Translations under genes and position numbers: made by a program
Origin: Stenotrophomonas sp. BIO128-Bstrain
Lineage (GTDB): Bacteria; Pseudomonadota; Gammaproteobacteria; Xanthomonadales; Xanthomonadaceae
DNA: 64,000 bases
Reading direction: 5' to 3'
NCBI RefSeq assembly: GCF_030128875.1
Contig: NZ_CP124620.1
Coordinates: 1,240,001 to 1,304,000 of the forward strand
Notes under the pieces: model-generated
Database searches by the model: none
Told to the model about the DNA's origin: nothing
The model's input: only the letters and a program-made list of their open reading frames with translations
Shown here: piece after piece, positions 35,581 to 44,210 of the stretch
How positions within the stretch are numbered: the stretch's first letter is position 1
Layout: each line of letters starts with the position of its first letter

Positions 35581-35926
35581 CGTATCGGACAGTCAAACTC
35601 GTACGACCCTGCCGGCGAGGCAGGGCGTGCGCATGCCGTTGGCAACGCCGGATTGCGTGACAGTCACGACGACCACGCGGTGTTGGCGGCTCTGCTGGAA
35701 AAGGCGGCAGGGGATGCGTGCGGAGCAGCGGCGTGGCCTTGCCTTTGCCATGTTGCCGCACCTGAAACGCGTTGCGATGGACGCGCAGGCCAACGGCGAA
35801 GTCTGATCGGAAGTGTTCAGTTTCTTCACGTTCCGTCTACGTCTTTCGGCTTCAACTGAACCCCGGTCATGGCTCTGGCGATGAGGCCGCTATCGTCCGA
35901 ACACCCCATACGAAGGAGGCAGTGCA
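35581..35926. other. 346-bp interval without a supported gene
   Basis: No frame here has a convincing start, codon pattern and length together. Two plus-strand frames contain protein-like stretches (about 35655-35715 in one, 35735-35806 in another) that would need a frameshift to join, so a decayed gene is possible. The promoter of the Lpp-like gene must lie in the last 60 bp, where the sequence turns A/T-rich. Confidence 0.4.
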
Positions 35927-36196
35927 ATGTTCCTGACAAAACAGCAACTGACAACGGCGCGTACGCTGACAGTGGCGTTGATCGCAACTGTGGGCCTGAG
36001 TGCCTGCGCTACGTATAAAGACGAGTTCGCCACCATCAACTCCCGCCTGGATCAACTCGACACGAAGGTGCAGGGCGCCGCCCAGAGTGCCGAGTCGGCC
36101 AACCAGTCGGCGCAGCAGGCCAACCAGCGTCTGGATCAGATCGAAGGTCGCGTCCAGCAGCTCGAACAGGCGCCCCGCCGCAAGCCGCGCGGTTGA
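35927..36196 (+). CDS. Lpp/OprI-like coiled-coil lipoprotein
   Basis: The 89-residue protein has a lipoprotein signal (lipobox LSAC, cysteine at about 27) and then heptad repeats (INSRLDQLDTKV, ANQRLDQIEGRVQQLEQ) like the trimeric murein lipoproteins Lpp and OprI. Lpp is joined to peptidoglycan through a C-terminal Lys; here the end is RRKPRG, so attachment would need the lysine three residues from the end, or may not occur. GAAGGAGG lies upstream. An L,D-transpeptidase, the enzyme class that makes such links, follows immediately. Confidence 0.8.
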   Translation: MFLTKQQLTTARTLTVALIATVGLSACATYKDEFATINSRLDQLDTKVQGAAQSAESANQSAQQANQRLDQIEGRVQQLEQAPRRKPRG

Positions 36197-36277
36197 TCGC
36201 TGCTGCACCGTTTGTGTGCAACGTCTGAATCGGCGACCGGTGGCCTGTGCAGGCCACTGGTCTCCGTTGGTCGTGCA

Positions 36278-37033
36278 ATGTCCTTTGCAAGGAAGTGTCC
36301 CATCCGTACGCACTCATCTCCTGCCGTCCTGGCCCTTCGCGGGGCGCTGACCCTGGCGCTGGCGTTCGCGAGCATTGGCGTGGCCAATGCCGACGAGGCT
36401 GTCGCGAAACCGACCGCCGCCGTCGACGAACTTCCGCCGGGCCAGGAAGTCTCCAACACCGTCATTGACCTGGCCGGGTGGGTTGTCGCCACCAAGGACA
36501 GCCAGGGCTATCCGTTCGCCATCATGGACAAGGCCGCTGCGCAGATCCTGGTCTTCGACGGCGAAGGCAAACTTCGCGGCGCCGCCCCGGGGCTGTTCGG
36601 CTCGGCCACCGGCGACCATATCGCGCCCGGCATCGCCGGACTCGCCCTTCGCGAAATTCCAGGCCGGGATCGCACGACGCCCGCCGGGCGCTTCGTGGGG
36701 GGCTTTGGGCCGTCCATCGACGCGGGCCGCGTCCTGTGGGTCGACTACGATTCCGCCGTCTCCATCCACCCCACAGCGACAGGTGTCCCGAAAGAGCGAC
36801 GGGCCGAGCGCCTGGCATCGGCGTCACCGGACGACAATCGCGTCACCCATGGCTGCATCAATGTCTCGCCGGCGTTCTACGAGCAGATCATTGAATCCAC
36901 GTTCCAGCGGGGCGGGGTGTTCTACGTGCTGCCCGACAAGGCATCGATAGCCGAGACCTTCCCGGAGTTCGCGAAGAGTCGCGAGGCGACCCAGGGCGAT
37001 GAGGGAGCCCGCGCGGGTCCTGCCGGCAAGTAA
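36278..37033 (+). CDS. L,D-transpeptidase (YkuD-like)
   Basis: The 251-residue protein has a signal peptide (ending near VANA, about 38) and a YkuD-type catalytic end: SIHPT, then V-T-H191-G-C193-I-N, matching H-x(14-17)-S/T-H-G-C-x-N, with C193 as nucleophile. Such enzymes crosslink peptidoglycan or attach Lpp-type lipoproteins in the periplasm. The domain is less typical before the motif, so a hydrolytic variant is possible. The start at 36278 gives the best signal peptide; an upstream ATG at 36212 would spoil it. It lies 81 bp after the Lpp-like gene. Confidence 0.8.
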   Translation: MSFARKCPIRTHSSPAVLALRGALTLALAFASIGVANADEAVAKPTAAVDELPPGQEVSNTVIDLAGWVVATKDSQGYPFAIMDKAAAQILVFDGEGKLRGAAPGLFGSATGDHIAPGIAGLALREIPGRDRTTPAGRFVGGFGPSIDAGRVLWVDYDSAVSIHPTATGVPKERRAERLASASPDDNRVTHGCINVSPAFYEQIIESTFQRGGVFYVLPDKASIAETFPEFAKSREATQGDEGARAGPAGK

Positions 37034-37040
37034 TGCGTCG

Positions 37041-38525
37041 TCACGGCGCATGGCGTTCAAAATGCGCCAGCAGCGCCGCCAGGTGCGGCGTGTCGACGAC
37101 AGCCGCGACGTAGCCGTCGGGCCGGATCAGCAGCCACTCGCCCGCGTGCAATCCATACGCATCGGCGAAGCAGCCCTGGGTATCGCGCAGATCACCGCGG
37201 TGGCCGATGATATGGACATGCAACCCCTTTCTTGAGGGCGCTGCGCCGCGGTCCGCTTCGTGACCCAGCAACGTCCAATGCGTTCCGCGCAGCACCTCGA
37301 ACAGGCGCACGCGCTGTCCACCCGCGCCCTGCAGCGGCGCATCCGGCGCCCGGTTGCCCGGCGCGATGCGTCCGCTGCGGGCCTCGGCAGGCAGCGTGAG
37401 TGACGATTCAGCATAGGCGAGATCGAGCTGCTGGACCTCGCGCCCGCGGCGGTTGTCGCCGCGCTGGGCCTGGGCGAGCAGCGTCGTGGCAAGCCCGAGC
37501 ATCGAGGCTGCAATGGGGCGGCGCTCTTCCTCGTAGGTATCCAGCAGGGCCTGCGGCGCCCCCTTCAACACCGCCGCCAGTTTCCAACCGAGGTTGTAGG
37601 CGTCCTGCGCGCTGGTGTTCAGGCCCTGGCCGCCGGTGGGCGGATGCGTGTGGGCGGCGTCGCCGATGAGGAACACGCGGCCGTCGCGGTACCGGTCGGC
37701 CAATCGCGCGTTCATCCGGTACGCCGAGGCCCAACAGACATCAAGCACCGCCAGATCATTGCGGCCGGTACGCACGCGCACCATGTCCGCCAGCCCGTCG
37801 ACGGAAAGGTCCACGTCACCGTCGAGCGGTACGGGGGCCTGCAGCTGGAACAGCGCCGTTCCCATCAGCGGGCACAGCGAGATCCGCCGCTGCGGGTCGT
37901 CTTCGTTGAAGTTGTGCCAGGCATCGCGCGGCAGACCTTGCAGCACGATGTCGGCCACCACCGCTCGCACGCCCAGTGTTTTGCCCGGGAAGCCGATGTC
38001 CAGTGCCTGGCGTACGAAACTCCGACCGCCGTCCGCGCCGACCAGGTAGCGCGTGCGCACGGTCTGCTCGCCCGTTGGCGTGGCAAGGCGGACGCTTACG
38101 CCGTTGGCGTCCTGTTCCAACCCGATCACTGCGTGCCCGAACTCGACCCGGTGGCCCAGCTCGGCGAGGCGATCGCGCATCACGGCCTCGGTCATGGACT
38201 GCGGCACCATCAGCGGCCGCCGATAGGGTTCGGCCGGTGTTGCCGGGGCGGCCTCGATGACCGCGGCGTCCGTGCCGGTGCCATCGGCATGGTGCGACCG
38301 CGAGACTGGATAGAGGCCGCCGGCGGCGAACAGTCTGTCAATGATGCCCATGTCCTCGAAGATTTCCTGGCTACGCGGCTGGATGCCCTTGCCACGTGAG
38401 CCATGGAAGGGCTGTTCCCGCTGCTCCACCAGGCGGAATGTCACGCCGCGGCGGGCCAGTTCGATGGCCAGGGTGAGGCCGGCGGCGCCGGCACCACAGA
38501 TCACTACATCAGGGGTATTGCCCAT
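37041..38525 (-). CDS. FAD-dependent aromatic monooxygenase (PheA/MhpA-like)
   Basis: The 494-residue flavoprotein has the Rossmann motif G11-A-G-A-A-G16, a DG-type segment (LVGADGGRSFVRQAL) and the second FAD motif FLIGDAAHTHPPTGGQGLN, with a C-terminal thioredoxin-like domain (about 390-490). This is the class A hydroxylase layout of 3-(3-hydroxyphenyl)propionate and phenol hydroxylases. It uses NAD(P)H and O2 to hydroxylate an aromatic compound, which the sequence does not identify. The ATG at 38525 gives the typical start. It diverges from a MarR regulator, a common arrangement for aromatic or antibiotic-inactivating oxygenases. Confidence 0.87.
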   Translation of the reverse strand: MGNTPDVVICGAGAAGLTLAIELARRGVTFRLVEQREQPFHGSRGKGIQPRSQEIFEDMGIIDRLFAAGGLYPVSRSHHADGTGTDAAVIEAAPATPAEPYRRPLMVPQSMTEAVMRDRLAELGHRVEFGHAVIGLEQDANGVSVRLATPTGEQTVRTRYLVGADGGRSFVRQALDIGFPGKTLGVRAVVADIVLQGLPRDAWHNFNEDDPQRRISLCPLMGTALFQLQAPVPLDGDVDLSVDGLADMVRVRTGRNDLAVLDVCWASAYRMNARLADRYRDGRVFLIGDAAHTHPPTGGQGLNTSAQDAYNLGWKLAAVLKGAPQALLDTYEEERRPIAASMLGLATTLLAQAQRGDNRRGREVQQLDLAYAESSLTLPAEARSGRIAPGNRAPDAPLQGAGGQRVRLFEVLRGTHWTLLGHEADRGAAPSRKGLHVHIIGHRGDLRDTQGCFADAYGLHAGEWLLIRPDGYVAAVVDTPHLAALLAHFERHAP

Positions 38526-38542
38526 TGTGCCGCTCCAGGTGT

Positions 38543-38604
38543 GTGTAATATGCACTTACTTGGAGGGGATGCTATGCCTGCGAAAAATAAGGTGCAAGAT
38601 ACAC
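38543..38604. promoter_or_regulatory. Possible MarR operator pair
   Basis: GTGTAATATGCAC (38543-38555) and GTGCAAGATACAC (38592-38604) are similar 13-mers in opposite orientation, each roughly palindromic. The first lies between the divergent monooxygenase and marR starts; the second lies within the first codons of marR. They could be paired autoregulatory sites. Confidence 0.4.
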
Positions 38605-39059
38605 ATAATTCTTCCGCATTGAAGTCGCTGCACCTTTCCATGGTCAGCCTCGCCAGCGTGATGAACCGGCCGCGCAACGATGAGCGGCTCATCCAGGAGG
38701 CGGGGGTGACGCTGGACCAGGCCCTGTTCCGCCTGCTGGTGGTGATCGAGCGGGTCGGGCCGATCGGAGTGGTTGAGCTGGCCGATCGGCTGGGCCGCGA
38801 CTACACCACCATCAGCCGGCAGGTCGCCAAACTGGCGGCGATGGAGCTGGTCACGCGTCGCGGCAACCCCCAGGACCGCCGTATCCGGGAGGCGACCATC
38901 GCCCCGAAGGGCAAGGAGATGACCGATCGGCTGGACGCCGCACGCGAGCGGATCGGCCGGGAGATCTTCGCGTCGTGGCCCGCGCAGGAGGTATCGGAGC
39001 TGGTGCGTTTGATGGCACAGTTCGCCAGCGCGCTGGAAGCCCGTGAGCGGGAGCCGTAA
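38574..39059 (+). CDS. MarR-family transcriptional regulator
   Basis: The 161-residue protein has a MarR winged helix (about 60-130: VVELADRLGRDYTTISRQVAKLAAMELVTR, then the wing with PQDRRIREA) flanked by dimerisation helices. These repressors usually lose DNA on binding an aromatic ligand. GGAGGGG precedes the ATG at 38574. It diverges from the flavin monooxygenase, its likely target. Confidence 0.9.
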   Translation: MPAKNKVQDTHNSSALKSLHLSMVSLASVMNRPRNDERLIQEAGVTLDQALFRLLVVIERVGPIGVVELADRLGRDYTTISRQVAKLAAMELVTRRGNPQDRRIREATIAPKGKEMTDRLDAARERIGREIFASWPAQEVSELVRLMAQFASALEAREREP

Positions 39060-39129
39060 CGACGCAGCGCAGACTTCAGCCCACCGCCCGTCGCTTGGAC
39101 GCCCCTGTCAGACCCTCAAGGCATCACAC

Positions 39130-39993
39130 GTGAAAGGATTCCTGATTCTCGCCCTGCTCACGGTCGCGTCCTCGACCGCCCATGCCATCGTCATCCGCGA
39201 CGACGTGGACGATGCGCGGTACCGCGTTCCCGCCACCGAATTTCCCGCCCTCGTGGACATGCCCGGCGAAGGCCACGGCGCGTTGATCGCACCGCAGTGG
39301 GTGCTCACCGCCGCGCACACGCTGCCGATGCATGCCGACCTCAAGCAGGTGGTGATCAATGAAAGTGCCCGGGACGTCGAGCGCGTCGTCACCCATCCCG
39401 GCTATCGCACGCTGCCGCAGACGTTGATCGACCAGGCCATGGCCAGTGGCGAGGCGATGCTGATCGTGGTGTTTCTGGCCTCGGGCGATGATGTTGCCCT
39501 GATCAAGTTGAAGACGCCCGTCACCGACGTCGCGCCTGTTGTGCTTTACAGCGGCAGCGACGAGGCCGGTCAGGTGGCAAAGATCCTGGGGAAGGGCGCG
39601 ACGGGTACCGGTGCTACCGGGCACTCTCCCAATGGCCCCAACCGCACCGACCTTCGCCGCGCATTCAACCGGATCACCAGTGCCTACGACCGCTGGCTCT
39701 GCTATGTCTTCGATGCACCACCAGAAGCGCTGCCGCTCGAGGGTGCGCTGGGCAACGGTGACAGCGGTGGCCCCGTGCTCGTCGAGCACGATGGCCAGTG
39801 GCTGCTGGCCGGGCAGGGGTCGTGGAAAGTCGTCCAGGGCAATGTGCTGACGGCCCGGCCCGGGCGATACGAGCAGGTGACGTGCAATGTGCGGATGAGT
39901 CATTACGCGGAGTGGATCCGGCGCGTGATGGATGAACACACCAGCCCACCTGATCCAACCGTACCTTCAGCTGATCGATCTCTGCCTCGTTGA
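39130..39993 (+). CDS. Secreted trypsin-like serine protease
   Basis: The 287-residue protein has a signal peptide (cleavage near AHA, about 19) and the chymotrypsin-fold triad: H63 in LTAAHTL, D121 in GDDVALIKL and S212 in GNGDSGGP. Two cysteines (about 191 and 278) may pair. A short Pro-rich tail ends the protein. It begins with GTG at 39130 behind AAGG. No adjacent inhibitor or secretion gene is seen, so it is probably exported by Sec to the periplasm or outside. Confidence 0.87.
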   Translation: MKGFLILALLTVASSTAHAIVIRDDVDDARYRVPATEFPALVDMPGEGHGALIAPQWVLTAAHTLPMHADLKQVVINESARDVERVVTHPGYRTLPQTLIDQAMASGEAMLIVVFLASGDDVALIKLKTPVTDVAPVVLYSGSDEAGQVAKILGKGATGTGATGHSPNGPNRTDLRRAFNRITSAYDRWLCYVFDAPPEALPLEGALGNGDSGGPVLVEHDGQWLLAGQGSWKVVQGNVLTARPGRYEQVTCNVRMSHYAEWIRRVMDEHTSPPDPTVPSADRSLPR

Positions 39994-40125
39994 CGCCGAT
40001 GGACTTCAGGTAGGCCTCGGCACCGCCGTACTGCTGATGCAGGTCACCAGGAACAGCTCCATGTTCTCCGGTGTGGTGCCCGACATGCCGGCCATCTTCC
40101 TGCCGATCTCCGGGCGGAGCCCCTG
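39961..40125 (-). pseudogene. Relic of the 3' end of a tyrosine-phosphatase-family gene
   Basis: On the minus strand one frame reads RPEIGRKMAGMSGTTPENME and a shifted frame then reads YGGAEAYLKSIGVNEAEIDQ. This order matches the tail of bacterial tyrosine phosphatases of the Y_phosphatase3 type (which end in YGG-x-x-x-YL-x-x-x-GV). A frameshift splits the two parts, the catalytic region is missing and no stop follows in place. It is a decayed remnant between the protease and acuI. Confidence 0.6.
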
Positions 40126-40229
40126 CTCTGTACTGTGGAGTGATCCCAGCGATTTAACGCCACGGTACGGCCAGGTGCGCACACTGGTCCGGTCTGCACT
40201 GTCCCTCATGCACCGCAACCGGAGATCCC

Positions 40230-41216
40230 ATGTCCTTCAACGCCCTCCTTGCCACCAAGACCGGCGATGCCATCAGCGCCGGTGTCGTCCAGCTGACCGA
40301 GCAGGACCTGATGCCCGGCGACGTCACCGTGGCCGTGGAGTACTCCACGGTGAACTACAAGGATGCCCTCGCGCTGAGCGGTCGCTCACCGGTGATCCGT
40401 ACCTTCCCGTTGATCCCCGGTATCGATCTGGCCGGTGTGGTCGAGACCTCCAGCCATCCCGGTTACACCGCTGGTGACCGTGTGCTGGTCAACGGTTGGG
40501 GGTTGAGCCAGACCCACCACGGCGGCTATGCGCAGAAGGCACGCGTGCCCGGCGAGTGGCTGGTGAAGATCCCCGAGGCGTTCACCAGCCGCGATGCGAT
40601 GGCAATCGGTACGGCCGGCTACACCGCGATGCTGTCGGTGCTGGCGCTGGAGCATGGCGGTGTATCACCGGACCAGGGGGACATCCTGGTGACCGGTGCC
40701 AACGGCGGTGCCGGCTCCATCGCCATCGCGCTGCTGTCCACGCTTGGCTATCGAGTGGTGGCATCGACCGGCCGGCTGGAGGAGTCCGCCTACCTCAAGG
40801 AACTGGGCGCCGCCGAGATTCTTGACCGCGCGACGCTGTCCGAGCCGGGCGCGCCGATCGCCAAGGAACGCTGGGCCGGTGCGATCGACGCGGTGGGCAG
40901 CCATACGCTGGCCAACGTGCTGGCGCAGACCCGCTATCGCGGCGTGGTCGCCGCCTTCGGATTGGCCCAGGGGGCCGATCTGCCGGGCTCCGTGCTGCCC
41001 TTCATTCTGCGCAATGTGACCCTGGCCGGTATCGATTCGGTGAACGCGCCGTATTCCGCACGCGAACAGGCGTGGACGCGCCTGGCGGCCGATCTGGATC
41101 TGGGCAAGCTGGCCCGCACCACGCAGATGATCAGTCTGGCCGAGGTGCCGGCGCTGGCCAGCCAGGTCCTGCAGGGGCGGGTGCAGGGCCGCACCGTGGT
41201 CGACGTCAACGCCTGA
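40230..41216 (+). CDS. acuI: Acryloyl-CoA reductase-like zinc-free MDR oxidoreductase (AcuI/YhdH)
   Basis: The 328-residue protein matches AcuI/YhdH along its length: NYKDALALSG, GIDLAGVV and an NADPH-binding GANGGAGSIAIALL, with no zinc ligands. AcuI reduces acryloyl-CoA to propionyl-CoA with NADPH, clearing a toxic electrophile. No DMSP or 3-hydroxypropionate genes are nearby, so here it is probably a housekeeping detoxifier. CGGAGATCCC precedes the ATG. Confidence 0.9.
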   Translation: MSFNALLATKTGDAISAGVVQLTEQDLMPGDVTVAVEYSTVNYKDALALSGRSPVIRTFPLIPGIDLAGVVETSSHPGYTAGDRVLVNGWGLSQTHHGGYAQKARVPGEWLVKIPEAFTSRDAMAIGTAGYTAMLSVLALEHGGVSPDQGDILVTGANGGAGSIAIALLSTLGYRVVASTGRLEESAYLKELGAAEILDRATLSEPGAPIAKERWAGAIDAVGSHTLANVLAQTRYRGVVAAFGLAQGADLPGSVLPFILRNVTLAGIDSVNAPYSAREQAWTRLAADLDLGKLARTTQMISLAEVPALASQVLQGRVQGRTVVDVNA

Positions 41217-41277
41217 GGCGTGAATGCCCATGGGAGCCACCGCGGGTGACCGGCATACCGGCAAAGGTGCGGAGGCG

Positions 41278-41802
41278 TCAGGGTGCCTTCTTGGCGGGGA
41301 TCCGGCGGAGGACATCTTCGTAAGGCACCAGGTCGAGGAAGGCCTGTACCTCGACCGCCCTGTCATCGCGCATGCGGAAGATCCAGACGTAGTCGTTGTG
41401 ATACGGCTTGCCGTCCAGGGCTACCGCGTTGCCGGTCCAGTGGATGATCACATGCTCGCCGTCCGCCCAGATCTGTTGGGAGGTCGGGCGGACCGGCGTG
41501 CGTAGCCGGCTGACGAAGGGACGCACCGCGCGGGCGATGAAGTCCTCCCGCCCGCGGTAGGTGCCTGCGCTCGGGCTGGAGCCGGCGATCGTCCACACGA
41601 CCTCGGGTGCGAGCACTTCGTCGAAGAACGCCGTACCACCGGCCGCCCAGCGATCGAAGGCCTCGGTCACCACCTGCTTGTTGTGCGTCGTGTGCGGCAG
41701 GGTGGCTTCAGCCGCCGCGGCGACCGGGATGACTGGCCCAACGGCGAGCGTGGCCACCGTGATGGCCATGGCGAGCATCCCGCCAAGGGGAGAGGATGCC
41801 AT
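41278..41802 (-). CDS. Exported NTF2/SnoaL-like protein
   Basis: The 174-residue protein has a signal peptide (ending near VAAAAEA, about 32) and one SnoaL-like cone-shaped fold (about 42-165: VTEAFDRWAAGG, VVWTIAGSSPSAGTYRG, HWTGNAVALDGKPYHNDY). Such folds act as small isomerases, dehydratases or binding proteins. It starts 3 bp after the aldo-keto reductase stop, so the two share an operon and perhaps a substrate. The product is unknown. Confidence 0.8.
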   Translation of the reverse strand: MASSPLGGMLAMAITVATLAVGPVIPVAAAAEATLPHTTHNKQVVTEAFDRWAAGGTAFFDEVLAPEVVWTIAGSSPSAGTYRGREDFIARAVRPFVSRLRTPVRPTSQQIWADGEHVIIHWTGNAVALDGKPYHNDYVWIFRMRDDRAVEVQAFLDLVPYEDVLRRIPAKKAP

Positions 41803-41805
41803 GGC

Positions 41806-42876
41806 TTACCTCCGCCCGCTGAGCGTGGAGGTGCCGAAGATCAACTGCTGGGCCATCGGCCGGCCGATGAAGCGGGCGGGGAAGATCGGTGCCGGTGCAC
41901 TGGCCTCATCCAACCGGGCCAGATGCGCCTCGCTGAGGACGATCTCCAGCGCGCCGAGGTTGTCTTCCGCCTGCGCGACGGTACGGGCGCCGATGATCGG
42001 CGAGACCACGGCCGGATTGACCAGCGTCCAGGCAATGGCCACCTGCGAGCGCGTCACGCCCAGCTCCTCGGCCACCTCGCCCACTACCGTGGCAATCGCC
42101 AGCGAGCGTTCGTTGAGATGGCCGATCGACGCGATCACGCCCTTGCGACTGCTCGCCACGTCCGCACTGTTCTCATCGGAGAGATCGGCGTGGGTGTACT
42201 TGCCGGTCAGGATGCCACCGCCGAGCGGGGACCAGGGCAGCACGCCCAGCCCCATGGCCTGGGCCATCGGCAGCAGTTCGTGCTCCACGGTGCGCTCGAC
42301 CAGGCTGTACTCGATCTGCAGCGCGACCAACGGCGACCAGCCGCGCAGATCGGCCAGCGTCTGCAGTTCGGCCACGCGCCAGGCCGGGGTGTTGCAGATG
42401 CCCAGGTACTGCACCTTGCCCGCGCGGACGAGATCATCCAGCGCGCGCATCACTTCCTCCGGACCGGTGGTGAAGTCCCAGGCGTGCACATACAGCAGGT
42501 CGATGCGGTCGGTAGCAAGCTGGCGCAGGCTGGCTTCCACCGAGCGCACCAGGTTGTAGCGGTGGTTGCCCCCGGAATTGATGTTGGTGGCATCGCGCGC
42601 CATCGTGAACTTGGTCGCCAGCACCAGGCGGTCGCGCTGGGCCTTGGCGAAGCGGCCGAGGATGCGTTCGGATGCGCCATTGGTGTAGTTCACCGAGGTG
42701 TCGATGAAATTGCCGCCGCGGTCGACATAGGCATCGAAGATGCGCCGGGCTTCGGCGTCGTCCGCGCCCCAGCCCCAGTCGGCACCGAAGGTCATCGTGC
42801 CCAGCGACAGGGGCGAGACGCGCAGGCCGGAACGGCCGAGCAGGCGGTAGTGATCAAGCGAGGTGGGGGAGGTCAT
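41806..42876 (-). CDS. Aldo/keto reductase
   Basis: The 356-residue TIM-barrel oxidoreductase has the catalytic tetrad in place (D and Y in IDTSVNYTNG, K in LATKFT, H in YVHAWD) and a C-terminal NADPH-binding segment (PIIGARTVAQAEDNL). It belongs to the YajO/Tas-like group. CGGAGAA precedes the ATG at 42876. The gene and the NTF2-like gene diverge from an AraC regulator, a layout often seen for aldehyde-responsive reductases. Confidence 0.9.
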   Translation of the reverse strand: MTSPTSLDHYRLLGRSGLRVSPLSLGTMTFGADWGWGADDAEARRIFDAYVDRGGNFIDTSVNYTNGASERILGRFAKAQRDRLVLATKFTMARDATNINSGGNHRYNLVRSVEASLRQLATDRIDLLYVHAWDFTTGPEEVMRALDDLVRAGKVQYLGICNTPAWRVAELQTLADLRGWSPLVALQIEYSLVERTVEHELLPMAQAMGLGVLPWSPLGGGILTGKYTHADLSDENSADVASSRKGVIASIGHLNERSLAIATVVGEVAEELGVTRSQVAIAWTLVNPAVVSPIIGARTVAQAEDNLGALEIVLSEAHLARLDEASAPAPIFPARFIGRPMAQQLIFGTSTLSGRR

Positions 42877-43036
42877 GCGGTTGTTCTCCGGGGTGGGCAG
42901 CGATTGCCTGCGTGGACGCCCAGTGTTCCGCCGCAATGCCCGGAGCCGGTAGCACCGTCCTCCGGGAAACTTGCACGATCGTCCGAAGGCAAGGGAAGAT
43001 GAGCGCCCGCGCAGGCGCGCGTCCGGAGACCACGGC

Positions 43037-43939
43037 ATGCCCTCGCTTGACCTGTTCCGTGATGCCATCGCCCGGCATGCACCGCGCGACGGCACCTTCG
43101 AGTGCCGGTTGCCCGGCGTGAAGCTGATCCGATGCAGCACGCCGACGCTGCCGATGCCGGTCATCTACGAGCCGACCGTCTGCTTCGTGGCCCAGGGCCG
43201 CAAGCGTGCGATGCTCGGCACCAGCGTCTATTACTACGATCCGACCTGCTACCTGATGGCCTCGGTGGGGCTGCCGGTCATGGGCTCGGTGATCGAGGCA
43301 ACGGCAGCGCAGCCGTATCTGAGCCTGCAGCTCGATCTGGACGCGGCGGTGCTGGGCGAGCTTGCGCTGCAGTACCCGCGGCCCGCTGCGGAGCACCGGG
43401 CAGCCGCGGGTCTGTCGCTCGGCGCGATGACGCCCGGGCTGCTGGATGCCACCACGCGCCTGGTCTGCTTGCTGGATTCACCGGAAGACGCCGGAGCACT
43501 GGGCCCGCTCGCATTGCGCGAGATCCTTTACCGGCTGCTGCGCGGCCCCGATGGCGGCGTGCTGCACGCGATGACCCTCAACGACAGCCGGCAAGGACAG
43601 ATTGCCCGCGCGATCCTGTGGATCCGCACGCACTTCCGGGAGGCCTGCCGGATCGAAGAGATCGCCGGGATCGCCGGCATGAGCCGTTCCAGTTTCCATG
43701 CGCACTTCAAGGCGGTCACGGCGATGAGTCCGCTGGATTTCAGGACGCAGCTGCGGATGCAGGAGGCGCGGCGACTGATGGTCAGTGATGGCCTGGATGC
43801 GGCCGAGGCCGGCTTCAACGTGGGCTATGAAAGCCCTTCGCAGTTCAGCCGGGACTACTCACGGCTGTTCGGCTTGCCCCCGGCGACCGATGCCCAGCGG
43901 CTGCGGTTCGCGGAGGGGAGGAGCTGCGGGACACCGTAG
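43037..43939 (+). CDS. AraC-family regulator with AraC_N (cupin-like) domain
   Basis: The 300-residue protein has an N-terminal effector domain of the PF06719 type (IYEPTVCFVAQGRKRAMLG, about 45-150) and two C-terminal helix-turn-helix motifs (RIEEIAGIAGMSRSSFHAHF and AAEAGFNVGYESPSQFSRDY). Regulators of this type (YqhC-like) often sense aldehydes and switch on an adjacent aldo-keto reductase. That reductase is divergent here. GGAG precedes the ATG at 43037. Confidence 0.87.
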   Translation: MPSLDLFRDAIARHAPRDGTFECRLPGVKLIRCSTPTLPMPVIYEPTVCFVAQGRKRAMLGTSVYYYDPTCYLMASVGLPVMGSVIEATAAQPYLSLQLDLDAAVLGELALQYPRPAAEHRAAAGLSLGAMTPGLLDATTRLVCLLDSPEDAGALGPLALREILYRLLRGPDGGVLHAMTLNDSRQGQIARAILWIRTHFREACRIEEIAGIAGMSRSSFHAHFKAVTAMSPLDFRTQLRMQEARRLMVSDGLDAAEAGFNVGYESPSQFSRDYSRLFGLPPATDAQRLRFAEGRSCGTP

Positions 43940-43985
43940 TGTGGCCGCACTCCCATGATGCCCGCGCAACTGCGGGCGGCCGCCG

Positions 43986-44102
43986 TCAGACCGGTGCGAA
44001 ACCGCGGGTGGTCTTCTTTTCATTCTTTTCCGCCTTCTTTTCCTTGGCGGTCTTGGCAGGTTTCTTTTTCTGCTCTTTCTGTTGGTTCAGGCCTTTGGCC
44101 AT
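43986..44102 (-). CDS. Small lysine-rich protein
   Basis: A 38-codon gene runs from an ATG at 44100-44102 to TGA at 43986-43988. About 37% of its residues are lysine (MAKGLNQQKEQKKKPAKTAK onward) and it ends in RGFAPV. TGGAGAG lies upstream at good spacing. Small basic proteins of this kind are seen in related genomes, where they may bind RNA or DNA, but none is characterised to my knowledge. It is monocistronic by spacing. Confidence 0.65.
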   Translation of the reverse strand: MAKGLNQQKEQKKKPAKTAKEKKAEKNEKKTTRGFAPV

Positions 44103-44210
44103 GATGACGCTCTCCAGGTGGGTTGCAACGGGGCGAGCATGGCACATCCGGTGTCGGCCGGCGCATCGGCGTGCGATGGGCGCCCTGGAGTGAACCCGGG
44201 CTGCGGCCGT

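Noticed and set aside
35555..35806. An 83-codon open frame downstream of the HExxH gene
   Set aside because: It overlaps the end of that gene in another frame, has no ribosome site, and its composition is not convincing. I kept it only as a possible relic.
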